Shown in pieces: positions 24,241-33,426 of a stretch of 64,000 bases of DNA. The notes beneath the pieces are model-generated. The model had not been told where the DNA came from. It was given only the letters and a program-made list of their open reading frames with translations, and searched no databases. Source of the DNA: Labilithrix luteola. Its GTDB lineage: Bacteria; Myxococcota_A; Polyangia; Polyangiales; Polyangiaceae. The position numbers were made by a program, and so were the translations under genes. Where the stretch lies: contig NZ_CP012333.1 in the NCBI RefSeq assembly GCF_001263205.1, positions 2,170,001 through 2,234,000 of the forward strand, written 5' to 3'. How positions within the stretch are numbered: position 1 is the first letter of the stretch; every line of letters starts with the position of its first letter.

Positions 24241-25359
24241 TCAGTTCGTCGTGGTGCTGCACTCTTGCATCGCGCATTTCCCGTCGATGCAAGCTTGGCC
24301 TTCGACGCCCTCGCAGCGAACGCCGCAGGCGCCGCAGTTGTGCGGATCGCGACGGAGATCGGTCTCGCAACCATTGTCGATGTTCGAATCGCAATCCCCC
24401 CAATTGGCCGAACACTTGTAGTCACAGATTCCGGTGACGCAGACGGGCCTCCCGTGAGCCGGGTCGGGATCGCCGTTGGGAGTCGCCGCCATCTTCGCGG
24501 AGCGCGGGTCGCCGGGGCAGGCGAAGCCGCATGCTCCGCAATTGTCGATATCGTCGCTCAGGTTGAAGCAGCTCGCCCCGCACGGGCAGACGCACGTGGG
24601 GCGCTGGTCGACGACCATGCAGTACTCTTCGGCCCCACACTCCACACCGCAGCCGCCGCAGTTTTTCGGGTCGCTGCTCGTGTTCGTTTCGCAACCGTCG
24701 CCCGCAGGATCGCTCGCGTTTTTATTGCAATCTGCATAGAACTGGGCGCACATCGGAACGTTGCACGCTCCGCTCGCGCAATCGCGCATCATGTTCCATT
24801 CCTCGGGGAATGGCGGTTCCTCGTCCGGGGGACAGACGTTGCCGCATGCGCCGCAGCTATTGGATATCGCGCAGACACACTCCCCCGCGGAGCAGGAGAA
24901 GTTCGCGGGACACGCGTGACCGCAGACGCCGCAATTCTGGTTGTCCCTGGTGACGTCGACCTCGCAGCCGTCCTCGGCGAGGCCGTTGCAGTCCATCTTG
25001 GCGGTGGTGCATCCGAGCTTGCACTCTCCGTCGATGCACTTGGTGAGGGCGTTGACGGCGCCGAGCTTGGGACAGCGGTTGCCACACGCCCCGCAGTTGT
25101 CGTCGTCGGAGCTGAGGTCGACGCCGCATAGGAACGGGCTGTCGGGGCAGGTGACCCGCCCAGGCTGGCACGCGTTCGTCGGGCAGAGCGCGATCTCGGA
25201 CGTCCCCGCCTCGCCCGCATCTTCCCCGGAGAAACTCGGCGGCGCCGGCGGCTCGGTCGCGACGATGCGCCGGTCGCCCTGGCATGCCTCCAGGAGCAAG
25301 AGGAGGAGGCCCGCTGCTACGGCGATAGGACCCCCTGGAATGCCCGCAAACCTGCGCAT
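24241..25359 (-). CDS. Cys-rich NCGxCG-repeat lipoprotein (module copy 1)
   Basis: 372 residues. A signal with IAVAAGLLLLLLEAC (Cys26), a short linker, then about seven repeats built on D(D/N)CGACGNxCP and CxxGxCxxxCxxxxxDCN: LSSDDDNCGACGNRCP, RDNQNCGVCGHACP, ISNSCGACGNVCP, DPKNCGGCGVECG, DIDNCGACGFACPGD, DPHNCGACGVRCEG, with the companion GDCDSNIDNGCETDL. This repeat style is frequent in myxobacterial surface proteins and is often misnamed 'tryptophan synthase alpha chain'. First gene of module copy 1; its promoter should lie in the 156-bp spacer shared with the divergent peptidase. The paralogue is at 56245. Confidence 0.87.
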   Translation of the reverse strand: MRRFAGIPGGPIAVAAGLLLLLLEACQGDRRIVATEPPAPPSFSGEDAGEAGTSEIALCPTNACQPGRVTCPDSPFLCGVDLSSDDDNCGACGNRCPKLGAVNALTKCIDGECKLGCTTAKMDCNGLAEDGCEVDVTRDNQNCGVCGHACPANFSCSAGECVCAISNSCGACGNVCPPDEEPPFPEEWNMMRDCASGACNVPMCAQFYADCNKNASDPAGDGCETNTSSDPKNCGGCGVECGAEEYCMVVDQRPTCVCPCGASCFNLSDDIDNCGACGFACPGDPRSAKMAATPNGDPDPAHGRPVCVTGICDYKCSANWGDCDSNIDNGCETDLRRDPHNCGACGVRCEGVEGQACIDGKCAMQECSTTTN

Positions 25360-25515
25360 ACCGAGTTAGTGCCTACCTAGGGTCGACCGCGATCACGAGG
25401 CCTGCGATTTCTCTCCGAGGCTCGACCACGGCCGGCCCGTGCGAGCCGAGCTCGACCATTCCGGTCCGTCGCTCGTGCTTGAACGGGGGCGAATTCTTCG
25501 TTGAACTAGCGATCC

Positions 25516-27702
25516 TTGCGGCAACCGGCGCATTGGCTCCTCCTCTTGGCGTCGCTGATGACGACCTGTCCAGCGAGGGCCGAGACGCGTCCGGAGATCG
25601 GCTCTCAGCGCCCCGTAGGCGAGGCCGTGACGCTCGCTCCTCCGCCGATCCGGACCGATCGTGGCATCCTGCGACGCGAGCAGGTGCTCGGCGGTCTGCC
25701 CGTTCTGGGGCGCGGAGTGGTGACGTGGGGCGCGCTCGCCATTCATGACGTCGAGCGCGCGCTGCCTCGCGACGTGCGCCCCGTTCTTTCGCGAAGCGAC
25801 GCGGTGATGCGAGCGCGACCGTTCTCACGGGCGCCGGTCGACGAGGACGATGCACGACTCGTCGTGCACGCAGGGCGTCGTGGAGGAACGCTCGCTTGGT
25901 TGATCGCGCCGCGCCGCACGCACGGGCTTCCGACGGCGCCGCGGGTTGTCGTCGACGCGACGAGCGGTCGAGTGCTCGAAGCGCGTGACCAGATCAAGCA
26001 CGCCAGCGTGTTCACCTATCCCGAGAATCCAACGCGAACACCGAGTCCCGCGCTCTTGCCGTTGCCATTCGCGACGGTCGGCGACCGACTGTCGAGCTCC
26101 GACCTCGTGGCGAGGAGCTGCGTGGATCACGGCGGGACGCGATCGATCTCGCTAGGGGGCGCCCCGCGCGTCATTCGCGTGTGTGGGCTCGAGCAAGTCG
26201 CGGTCGCATCGGGCACCGGCGATTTCGTCGAACCGCCGCGCTCCGAGCCGAGGCTTGGTCGAGAGCAGGCCGACGCGTTCGCGGAGGCGTCGGCCTTCTT
26301 TCACGCGGCACGCATCCTCGAGTACTTTCGCATTCTCGGCGGTGGCACCGAAGAGCCGAGGCTATCCGAGCGTCCTCTCGATCTCGTGACTTCGCTCCGG
26401 ATCGCGCCCGGGCTGCTCGAGGGCGACTTCGACCTCGCGGGGCGTCCAGATGCGGAGCTCGTCTCCTATCCCGGCGCATTCTTTCTTCCTGGCGCAGGCG
26501 CTTCCGAGGGCGAGACGTTTCGCGCGCTCTACGGCGTTACCCGCGGCACCGTCTGGTTCGGTCAGGGGACCAAGGTCGACTTTGCCTACGATGGTGACGT
26601 GGTCGCGCACGAGGTGACCCACGCGCTCATCGATGCCACGCTTCACGTGAGTGGGTGGCGCGTCACCGAGGAGGGGATCTCCGCGGAGCCCGAGGCGATC
26701 GGCGAGGCCATCGCGGACTACTTCGCTGCAGCGTCGACGAACGATCCCGTCGTCGGCGAGTACGTGGCGACCGAATCGGCAGCCGCAACGGCGGCGCTGC
26801 GTTCGATCGACGGTGACGACGCCTGCCCGCGGTCCATCACGGGAGAGCCGCACGGCGATTCGCGCGTGCTGTCCGGTGCATTGTGGCGAACGCGACGTAC
26901 GCTCGACGCCTCTAGCCGCAATGCCTTCGACGCTGCGGTGTATCGGGCGCTTTCATTGTCTCCCGGTCGACGCGACCTCGGATTCGAGGAGCTTGCCGTG
27001 TTCCTTCGCGCAGCGCTGCAAGCGGAGCTGCCTTCCGCCGAGCCGCTGCTCGCATCAGAGCTCGTTCGGAGCGGAATCCTTCCGCGCTGCTCGTCGATCG
27101 TGACGCTCGTACCCGACGCGCCGCTGCGCGCTCCCGTCGGCTGGTTCGCAGCGCCGGGGACCGACGCAACGTCGGAGGTGATCACCCCCGGCATCCTGCA
27201 GCTCCGCGTCGAGGTTCCTCCTGGCACCAGCAAGATTGGCCTCGTCTTCGCGGCGCGGCGCGTGTCTCCTCCACTGTTCGGTCGCGAGGGAACACCGTTT
27301 CAGCCGGTGGTCCTCGCGTCATGGGACCGTCCCATCCGGTGGAGCCGCGACGCCGCGAACGAGGCGTTGCCGGATGTCTCCGCGCGCGTGACGCCGGAGG
27401 GTGAAGCATCACGCGTCGCGGAGCTCGACGTACCGGCGGGCGTTCGCGTTGCTTATCTACAGATCGCCAACGAAGGTGAAGGCGACGGCGCCTATGACGG
27501 CCTGACCGTCTCCTTCACCGCCGCCGTTCCTGGCGGCGACATCGATGCGGGCGCCGCGCCGGAGGCGCCGGTGTCGAGCGCCCCGACGGCAATCGGAGCT
27601 AGCGGCTCGGGCTGCGCCATGGCTCCGAGCCGAGGCCCGATTCCGATCGCCCTCCTCTTCGGCGTAGCCGCGCTCGGATTCCGGCGACGCCGAAGAGTCT
27701 GA
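25516..27702 (+). CDS. Secreted M4-like metallopeptidase with MYXO-CTERM-like tail
   Basis: 728 residues from TTG 25516; an in-frame stop lies at 25507 and the first ATG (25558) would destroy the signal peptide HWLLLLASLMTTCPARA. A propeptide-like region (about 40-190) contains a PepSY/FTP-style VVVDATSGRVLEARDQI. The catalytic domain has H365EVTH369, with E397xxxD401 (GEAIADYF) as the likely third zinc ligand, as in gluzincins. A beta domain follows. The C-terminus has GSGCAMAPS, a hydrophobic stretch (IPIALLFGVAALGF) and RRRRR, the layout of a MYXO-CTERM sorting signal. It is divergent from module copy 1, so a functional link is possible but unproven. Confidence 0.85.
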   Translation: MRQPAHWLLLLASLMTTCPARAETRPEIGSQRPVGEAVTLAPPPIRTDRGILRREQVLGGLPVLGRGVVTWGALAIHDVERALPRDVRPVLSRSDAVMRARPFSRAPVDEDDARLVVHAGRRGGTLAWLIAPRRTHGLPTAPRVVVDATSGRVLEARDQIKHASVFTYPENPTRTPSPALLPLPFATVGDRLSSSDLVARSCVDHGGTRSISLGGAPRVIRVCGLEQVAVASGTGDFVEPPRSEPRLGREQADAFAEASAFFHAARILEYFRILGGGTEEPRLSERPLDLVTSLRIAPGLLEGDFDLAGRPDAELVSYPGAFFLPGAGASEGETFRALYGVTRGTVWFGQGTKVDFAYDGDVVAHEVTHALIDATLHVSGWRVTEEGISAEPEAIGEAIADYFAAASTNDPVVGEYVATESAAATAALRSIDGDDACPRSITGEPHGDSRVLSGALWRTRRTLDASSRNAFDAAVYRALSLSPGRRDLGFEELAVFLRAALQAELPSAEPLLASELVRSGILPRCSSIVTLVPDAPLRAPVGWFAAPGTDATSEVITPGILQLRVEVPPGTSKIGLVFAARRVSPPLFGREGTPFQPVVLASWDRPIRWSRDAANEALPDVSARVTPEGEASRVAELDVPAGVRVAYLQIANEGEGDGAYDGLTVSFTAAVPGGDIDAGAAPEAPVSSAPTAIGASGSGCAMAPSRGPIPIALLFGVAALGFRRRRRV

Positions 27703-27711
27703 GAGAGAGAG

Positions 27712-28302
27712 TTATCCCCCTCCCATCGGTGTTTTGGATTGCGCGACGCCAAGCGTTGCAAACGTATGGGCCAAGACTCCCGATACGTGGTCCTTCTTGG
27801 CGCCGGTACGCGCCAGCGCACTCAGGCCATTGAGTACCGCAAAGAGGTAATCCGCACAGGCTTCCGGGACCACCTCACGAGACAGCCGCCCGCTTGCGAC
27901 GCTTCGTCTGATGAGGTCCGCAAAGCACGCACGAATGGCGCTGGCGCCGGCTTCGACGACACTTCGAACGCGCGGGTCACTGACGCCAACACCGAACGAC
28001 GTTTGCACCAGCAAGCATCCGCCAACATCGCGATCCGCCTGGAGCTGGAGGACTCCCTCCATGTACTGACGCAGCTCGGGCAGCTCCGCATCATCACGGA
28101 GCAACGGCGTGAGCGATTCCTTCAACAACTGCTCATAGCGATTCAGCACCGCCACGAACAATCCTTGCTTGTCCTGGAATGCATTGTAGAGACTCTGGCG
28201 CTGGACTCCGGTGGCTTCGACGAGCTCGGCCATCGAGCAGCCGTCATAGCCGAATCGCCAAAACGCCAGCAGCGCTCGGTCCAATACGTCAGTCCGATTC
28301 AT
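27712..28302 (-). CDS. TetR-family transcriptional regulator
   Basis: 196 residues. The HTH is near the N-terminus (VLDRALLAFWRFGYDGCSMAELVEATGVQRQSLYNAFQDKQGLFVAVL), followed by a C-terminal domain with GGCLLVQTSFGVGVSDPRV and AGASAIRACFADLIRRSVASGRL, like AcrR/YxaF-type regulators. The gene starts just 10 bp before the downstream end of the GFA gene (28313), and both are on the minus strand, so they may form an operon. The target is unknown. Confidence 0.9.
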   Translation of the reverse strand: MNRTDVLDRALLAFWRFGYDGCSMAELVEATGVQRQSLYNAFQDKQGLFVAVLNRYEQLLKESLTPLLRDDAELPELRQYMEGVLQLQADRDVGGCLLVQTSFGVGVSDPRVRSVVEAGASAIRACFADLIRRSVASGRLSREVVPEACADYLFAVLNGLSALARTGAKKDHVSGVLAHTFATLGVAQSKTPMGGG

Positions 28303-28312
28303 GCCTGGGGCC

Positions 28313-28738
28313 TCACCAATCGACGGTTTCGTCTGTCCCGCCGAACGGAGCCGGAAAACCTTTGAAATGGGGAAGTGAGTCCCTCACCGGTCGAACGGCG
28401 AATCGACACTGCATGTGGAAGGCGGGCTGAAACGTCCCCTTCGGCAACAAGCCTCCACTGACGCTGCGAATACCAACCTGGGAAACTTCGGAAAAGAGGC
28501 GGGTACCACACTGCGAGCAAGTCGTTCGCGGAGTCCCCTTCAGGGCCCACGAGGTCGGGTTCCCGCGAACGACATTCACATCGTCTTTCGCGAAGACTGC
28601 ATAGGGCATGTATGCGGCACCATGAACCGCCTGACAGTCATCGCAATGACAGAAAAACTGAGCTTTCGACGGACCATTCAGCTCCACACCGACCGCACCG
28701 CAGAGACACTGAATCTCAATCTTTTCGCCTGCCACCAT
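28313..28738 (-). CDS. GFA/CENP-V family zinc protein
   Basis: 141 residues from ATG 28738. GGAGG in AAGGAGGGG sits 8 nt before this ATG, while the ATG two codons upstream would lie directly on the ribosome site. Zinc ligands are C11 and C13 (QCLCG), C30, C32 and C35 (FCHCDDC), and C74 and C77 (CSQCGTRLF). The fold is that of glutathione-dependent formaldehyde-activating enzyme, a family whose members mostly have unproven substrates. It lies upstream of the TetR gene on the same strand. Confidence 0.88.
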   Translation of the reverse strand: MVAGEKIEIQCLCGAVGVELNGPSKAQFFCHCDDCQAVHGAAYMPYAVFAKDDVNVVRGNPTSWALKGTPRTTCSQCGTRLFSEVSQVGIRSVSGGLLPKGTFQPAFHMQCRFAVRPVRDSLPHFKGFPAPFGGTDETVDW

Positions 28739-29159
28739 CTTCATCCCCTCCTTCGTTCGAACACGTATTCGAGCAGATTGATGACGTACGTGCTTTGCTC
28801 GAAACCCTACTGCGGCGACCACTTCCACGGACCGTGAAGTTCGGGGCCCGCAACCGAGTTGCGCTGTAACGACGCCCACGACGCCCACGTACCCCGCCCA
28901 CGGCTACCCGCGATTAGGCACGAACGCTTGTTCCGACACGCCCGCTCCCCTGCCGAGCTCACATCCTGTTCGGCGAAGAACGATCGGTCAAGCTTATTTT
29001 TAGCGGTTTTGTTCGTCCCTTCCTCTGGCGGCTCGCCGCACGTGACTTGCCGACGGAGGACCCTCGCGCGGCGACGAAACGCGAAAGCGGAGGACCGCAC
29101 TTGGCGATCTCTCCGCTTCACTCACCGATGTTCAGAGCTCGAACGAACGCCCCTCGTGA
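28739..29159. other. Intergenic region without a recognisable gene
   Basis: About 420 bp between the GFA start and the end of the mosaic lipoprotein gene. Open frames here have no family-like content. It holds a short GACGCCCAC duplication near 28872-28890 and an unusually AT-rich stretch (about 28988-29015, TTATTTTTAGCGGTTTTGTT) that could be promoter or terminator sequence. No clear hairpin was found. Confidence 0.5.
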
Positions 29160-32100
29160 CTACTGCTGGATGCAGTAGAGGTGCACGTTGGTTCGGTCAC
29201 AGAACTGCTGGTAGAGGCTGGCCCACTGAGAGGTCGACTGCCACGAGGCGCCAATCTGCGCGGTGCCCGAGGTCGACGTCCAGTTGCTGCAGCCGCCGCT
29301 GCCGATTCCGTTGGAGCCCGACCCCGTCCAGACCTCGCCTCCGCTGGTACCGCCATTCTCGTCGACGACGATGGCGGAGGCGTGCGTGCTCGAGAAGAAC
29401 GCAGCTGCGTCCTTGGCGACGACGGTTCCATTGACCAATTTGTATGCGCCTCCCGGTCGGCTGAGACGCGACGAGGCGGTGGTCGTGCTGTCGGAGAGGA
29501 ACGCCTTGTACGTGCCCGGCAGACTGGCGGCAGAGGCGAGTGCCTGGCACTTCGCGTCCGCCCCCGCGAGACCGCCGAGGTTGCCGTTGTACGACGCGCT
29601 ACTCAGGAAGACGAGGATATCCTTGGCTGGGGGAGCCTTGCAGAGGCCTGCCTCGCACTCGCCGCTCGCGCAGTCGGCGGCGACCACGCATTGCTGGCCC
29701 GCTCTGCACTTGGTCGCGCAGGATCCGCCGCAGTCGGTATCGGTTTCGTCACCGTTTTGCGTCGCGTCGCTGCAGGTCGGGGCCGAGCACGTGTGGCTCG
29801 GGCTGCAGACCTTGCTCGCGCATTGCGCTCCGCTCTCGCACTCGACGCACGTTCCTGCGAGGCAAGTGTCCGAGATGCAATCCGCGCCGCTCTTGCAAGC
29901 CTTGCCGCTTTCGCACGTCGCTCCGCAGCTGCCGCCGCAGTCGACGTCGGTCTCGTTGCCCGTCCACGCGCCGTCATCACAACCGACGGAGAGCGGGCGA
30001 GCGCACTTGCCCGCGACGCAGAGGAGCGCGTAGGGCCCCCGGCTGCAGTCGGAGTGAGCGGTGCACGTTTGACCGACGCCGCAACGGATGCACGAGCTGT
30101 CGCCGCCGCAGTCGACGTCGGATTCGCCGGGGGAAACCTGGCGGTCCTGGCAGCTCGAGGCCACGCAGTACGTGCCGTCGGAGAAGCCGCTCTCGCAGTC
30201 CTTGGCGACGGCGCTCAGCGTCCCGGTCTTGCACGGTGCGCACGTGGAGCCGCCGCAGTCGGTGCCCGACTCGTCGCTGTTGCGGATGCCGTCCCCGCAG
30301 TGGTTGGCCACGCAGACGCCTTGGCCGGCGCTCGCGTTGCGTTTGCAGAAGCCCGAGGCGCAGTCGGCGGCCGCCAGGCATCCCTTACCGGCGGCGCACT
30401 TCGTGGCGCAGGAGCCTCCGCAGTCGATGTCGGTCTCGGAGCCGGAGATGACGCCGTCGGAGCATGGCGTCGCCTTGCACTTGCCACCGCTGCAGCTCGT
30501 GCCCGAGTTGCAGTCGGAGTTGACCTTGCACTTCTTCTCCGCCGCGCACGTCTGACATGCGCCGCCGCCGCAATCGACATCGGTCTCGGCAGCGTCACGC
30601 GTCCCGTTCTTGCAGAGCGGCGTGCAGTAACCAGGGCCGCGAGCGAGATCCCAGGTCTTCTCGTAGATGCTGAACTGCGTGTTCCACGGCTCGATCGGCC
30701 CGATATCGAAGCCCGCGCTCTGACCAGCTTTGCCCGCGTAGCTCGAGCCGGGCGCCTGGACGCGTGCACCAAGCTGGAGACCGAGGTTGCCGTAGAGGCC
30801 CACGCTCACCTCCCCCTTCGGCGTGGTCGTCGTCTCGGCGCACTTGGATTCGTAGCTCGCACGAGCGACGAGTGACGCGCGCATACCGACGTTGATGCCC
30901 GCCGTGTCGTAGAGCATCGTGTTGATACGCGGGATGAGTCCGCACGTGACGGCAAGGCTTCCGCTGCCGAGCACCTGGACATCGCGGCGCGAGCGTTTGT
31001 CGAAGGTCGGCCCGCTCAGCTTCGGGTCCGACCCGCGCTCGTAGCGCGCCGCGAATTTGAACGTGTACGCCTGCTCGAATGCGACCTTGCCCGTGATCGA
31101 GGCCTTCGCCTCGAAGCCACACTCGACGTCGACCTGCACCGTGGAGACGAGGACGACGGGGACCGGGCCCGCCATGAGCACGCGCGTCGAAGGCTTCGAA
31201 ATCCAGATCGGTCGTCGCCAGCCGCCGGCGGGCTTCATGTCGGGATCGCCGAACAGCGACGACCTCGCGCGCGTGAGAGCGTCCTGCGCGAGGTCTGCGT
31301 CCTTCTGGAGAGACTCCTCGAGGGCGCTGCCCGCCTTGCCTCCCGCGGAGGAGATCCCGGCCTCGAGATCGAAGTTGAGGCCGACCTTCGCCTCGGCGCG
31401 TGCATCGACGTTGACCCAGCTCGCGAAACGACCGGCGTTCTTGTGGAGGACGTTCGGGATCGTCGCCCCGACCTGGAAGCCCGGGTTGACGAGCGCCGAC
31501 GCGGTGACGTCCGCGCTGCCCTTGATGTAGAGCTCGACGGGATAGCGGCCGCCGCGGAGCTGCTTTTTGTAATTCATATTGCGGAACAGGTCGAACGACC
31601 CGCCGCCGCTGATCTCCGGCGACATCGAGATGGAGCCGTTGAAGCTCGCCGGAGTGATCGCGCTGTAGACGTTCTGCGCGACGCTCGCCACCGCCTTGGC
31701 CGCTCCGGCGACCGCGCTGAAGAGTTTGCCGAAGAACGGATTGCCGGGCATCCCTTGGAGCTCGTCGACGGGGTAGTCGTCGAGGAGCGGCTCGCCGGGC
31801 ATGTAGACGTACGGCGAGCTCGTATAGAGGTTCGCGGCCGCCCACTCGAGATCGAGCTTCGACAGATCGACCTCGCTCGACTGCGAGGGATCGTAGGTCG
31901 ACTGGAAGTCACCGGCGACGAGGTCTTCGAGGCCGACGCTCTCGGTCGTGACGATGATCTTGTCGCCCTCGTCACGAACCGAGACGACTCGTCGCGCGAA
32001 GCCGAACGGGTTTTTGCCTGCTCCCTCACCGGGGGCCGAGACGACGACGCGTCCAACGGCCCAATCACGGACCTCGGGGTTCACCGCCGCGAGGAATTCG

Positions 32101-32411
32101 AGCTCGTCCGGGCGAACGACAACCGTGTCCTGCTGGGATTTGGTGACGGGCTCCACCCACGGTTGAGCGGTGAGGTTGTTGAAGTCAGGCTCGAAGTGGG
32201 GATTCCACACGAGGCTCTTGAGGTCTTCCTGACCGTCGGGCGTCGTTGCCGGCGGAGTCGCCGGCCCCGGCGTGCCGGTATCGGCAGGAGGCGCAGCAGG
32301 GCCCGAGTGCGGTGGATCGGCGGAGTCCGAGCTGCACGCCACCAGGACGGTGAGACACGGCACGAGGAGACCCATCGCTGCATGACGGCGGCGCGCTATC
32401 GGCTTCTTCAT
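29160..32411 (-). CDS. Large mosaic surface lipoprotein: beta-rich domain, DCGG repeats, DUF1554
   Basis: 1083 residues from ATG 32411 (ATG 32423 possible). Signal MGLLVPCLTVLVAC with Cys26, then a Pro/Thr linker. Residues about 65-595 are an unrecognised, mostly beta region (VKSQQDTVVVRPDELEF, FQVGATIPNVLHKNAGRFASWVNVDARAEAKVG, VLMAGPVPVVLVSTVQVDVECGFEAKASITGKV). Residues 600-926 hold six Cys-rich repeats with the core ETDxDCGGSCATKC plus CxxxxDCxSGxCxxGxC. Residues 931-1083 match DUF1554 style (DILVFLSSASYNGNLGGLAGADAKCQALA, EVWTGSGSNG, HLYCIQQ). The open frame continues upstream to 33299 only because it runs antisense to hydrolase copy B. Function unknown; probably a cell-surface binding protein. 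Confidence 0.85.
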   Translation of the reverse strand: MKKPIARRRHAAMGLLVPCLTVLVACSSDSADPPHSGPAAPPADTGTPGPATPPATTPDGQEDLKSLVWNPHFEPDFNNLTAQPWVEPVTKSQQDTVVVRPDELEFLAAVNPEVRDWAVGRVVVSAPGEGAGKNPFGFARRVVSVRDEGDKIIVTTESVGLEDLVAGDFQSTYDPSQSSEVDLSKLDLEWAAANLYTSSPYVYMPGEPLLDDYPVDELQGMPGNPFFGKLFSAVAGAAKAVASVAQNVYSAITPASFNGSISMSPEISGGGSFDLFRNMNYKKQLRGGRYPVELYIKGSADVTASALVNPGFQVGATIPNVLHKNAGRFASWVNVDARAEAKVGLNFDLEAGISSAGGKAGSALEESLQKDADLAQDALTRARSSLFGDPDMKPAGGWRRPIWISKPSTRVLMAGPVPVVLVSTVQVDVECGFEAKASITGKVAFEQAYTFKFAARYERGSDPKLSGPTFDKRSRRDVQVLGSGSLAVTCGLIPRINTMLYDTAGINVGMRASLVARASYESKCAETTTTPKGEVSVGLYGNLGLQLGARVQAPGSSYAGKAGQSAGFDIGPIEPWNTQFSIYEKTWDLARGPGYCTPLCKNGTRDAAETDVDCGGGACQTCAAEKKCKVNSDCNSGTSCSGGKCKATPCSDGVISGSETDIDCGGSCATKCAAGKGCLAAADCASGFCKRNASAGQGVCVANHCGDGIRNSDESGTDCGGSTCAPCKTGTLSAVAKDCESGFSDGTYCVASSCQDRQVSPGESDVDCGGDSSCIRCGVGQTCTAHSDCSRGPYALLCVAGKCARPLSVGCDDGAWTGNETDVDCGGSCGATCESGKACKSGADCISDTCLAGTCVECESGAQCASKVCSPSHTCSAPTCSDATQNGDETDTDCGGSCATKCRAGQQCVVAADCASGECEAGLCKAPPAKDILVFLSSASYNGNLGGLAGADAKCQALASAASLPGTYKAFLSDSTTTASSRLSRPGGAYKLVNGTVVAKDAAAFFSSTHASAIVVDENGGTSGGEVWTGSGSNGIGSGGCSNWTSTSGTAQIGASWQSTSQWASLYQQFCDRTNVHLYCIQQ

Positions 32412-32660
32412 CGACTCTCGCATTTCGAAGGGGAGCCAGTTGCTCGCCGCCTGCCCTCCAGGAGACGCGCACACCGGCGAAATGGGATAGGGAATCCGGT
32501 AACGGCCCCAACGGCGCGCACCGAGCGTCCGTTCAGGGGCCCGGTTCGATTTGCCGATCAAAGCTGCGGCAACGCGCCAACTCGAAAGAAAGTTGGTCAG
32601 CGAGGTAAGGTCACCGCCTGTCCGGCGTCTCAGGTTCAGAAAGGCAGATAGGTGGTCATC

Positions 32661-33350
32661 ATGAACTCGATCAAGAACGTCGTTCTCGTGCACGGTGGTT
32701 TCGTCGACGGTTCGGGCTGGGAGCGCGTCTACGGCATCCTTCGAGACAAGGGTTACCGCGTCAGCATCGTGCAGAACCCCACCACCTCTCTCGCCGACGA
32801 CGTCGCGGCAACCAGCCGCGTCCTCGACCAGCTCGATGGCCCGGCGATCCTGGTAGGTCACTCGTACGGCGGCGTCGTCATCACCGAAGCCGGCAATCAC
32901 CCGAAGGTCGCAAGCCTGGTGTACGTCGCGGCATTCGCGCCTGACGCGGGAGAGTCGGTCGCCTCGCTCATCGCCAACCCGCCGCCCGGCGCGCCGGTCC
33001 CGCCGATTCTCCCCCCGAAGGACGGCTTCCTCTTCCTCGACCGCGCGAAGTTCGCCGCGTCGTTCGCCGCGGACCTCGACCCGAAGGTCGCCGCCTTCCG
33101 CGCCGACTCGCAGGTCCCGTGGGGCGTCGCGGCGCTCGAAGGCGCAGTGCGGGAGCCGGCCTGGCGCAAGAAGCCGAGCTGGTACATCATCGCAACCGAC
33201 GACAAGATGATCCCGCCCCCCGCGCAGCACGCGATGTCGAAGCGCATCGAGGCATCGGTGAGCGAAGTGAAGGGCAGCCACGCGATCTACGAGTCCCAAC
33301 CCGCCGCCGTCGCGACGGTCATCGAACGCGCAAGCAACGGCGCTCGTTGA
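32661..33350 (+). CDS. Alpha/beta hydrolase, EstC/salicylate-esterase-like (copy B)
   Basis: 229 residues, the near-identical twin of 13265-13954: same AGGTGG ribosome site, same triad (Ser68 in GHSYGG, Asp in TDDKMIPP, His in KGSHAIY). Only the last few residues differ (NGAR instead of SGIR). Here the divergent neighbour is the 1083-residue lipoprotein rather than a sigma factor, so the two copies sit in different regulatory contexts although their 80-bp leaders remain similar. Confidence 0.93.
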   Translation: MNSIKNVVLVHGGFVDGSGWERVYGILRDKGYRVSIVQNPTTSLADDVAATSRVLDQLDGPAILVGHSYGGVVITEAGNHPKVASLVYVAAFAPDAGESVASLIANPPPGAPVPPILPPKDGFLFLDRAKFAASFAADLDPKVAAFRADSQVPWGVAALEGAVREPAWRKKPSWYIIATDDKMIPPPAQHAMSKRIEASVSEVKGSHAIYESQPAAVATVIERASNGAR

Positions 33351-33367
33351 GCCCCGGCGAAGGAATG

Positions 33368-33397
33368 ACCTCGGCGGGCGGCGGCTCTCGCCGAGGT
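33368..33397 (+). terminator. Hairpin after hydrolase copy B
   Basis: A 9-bp stem ACCTCGGCG (33368-33376) with CGCCGAGGT (33389-33397), 17 bp after the stop codon. It is homologous to the hairpin at 13972-14000, and the one changed base pair is compensated on the other arm. Confidence 0.6.
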
Positions 33398-33426
33398 CTC
33401 GCGCGGTGGGAGGCGCCCCTCGCCAG

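Larger units (their letters stand above)
32581..33406 (+). repeat. Direct repeat copy B (hydrolase duplication)
   Basis: Second copy of the 13184-14008 segment. Both begin at CTCGAAA about 80 bp before the hydrolase ATG and end at GCGCGG after the 3' hairpin. The gene body is almost identical while both flanks have drifted and the outside sequence is unrelated. Confidence 0.9.

Noticed and set aside
24241..25359. Naming the NCGxCG-repeat protein 'tryptophan synthase alpha chain'
   Set aside because: That label, common for such proteins in databases, has no support: there is no TIM barrel, and the protein is a disulfide-rich lipoprotein.
32412..33299. N-terminal extension of the 1083-residue lipoprotein frame up to 33299
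   Set aside because: The extension is antisense to hydrolase copy B. The same shadow sequence appears opposite copy A in the sigma-factor frame, which explains the apparent similarity. The lipoprotein signal at 32411 marks the true start.
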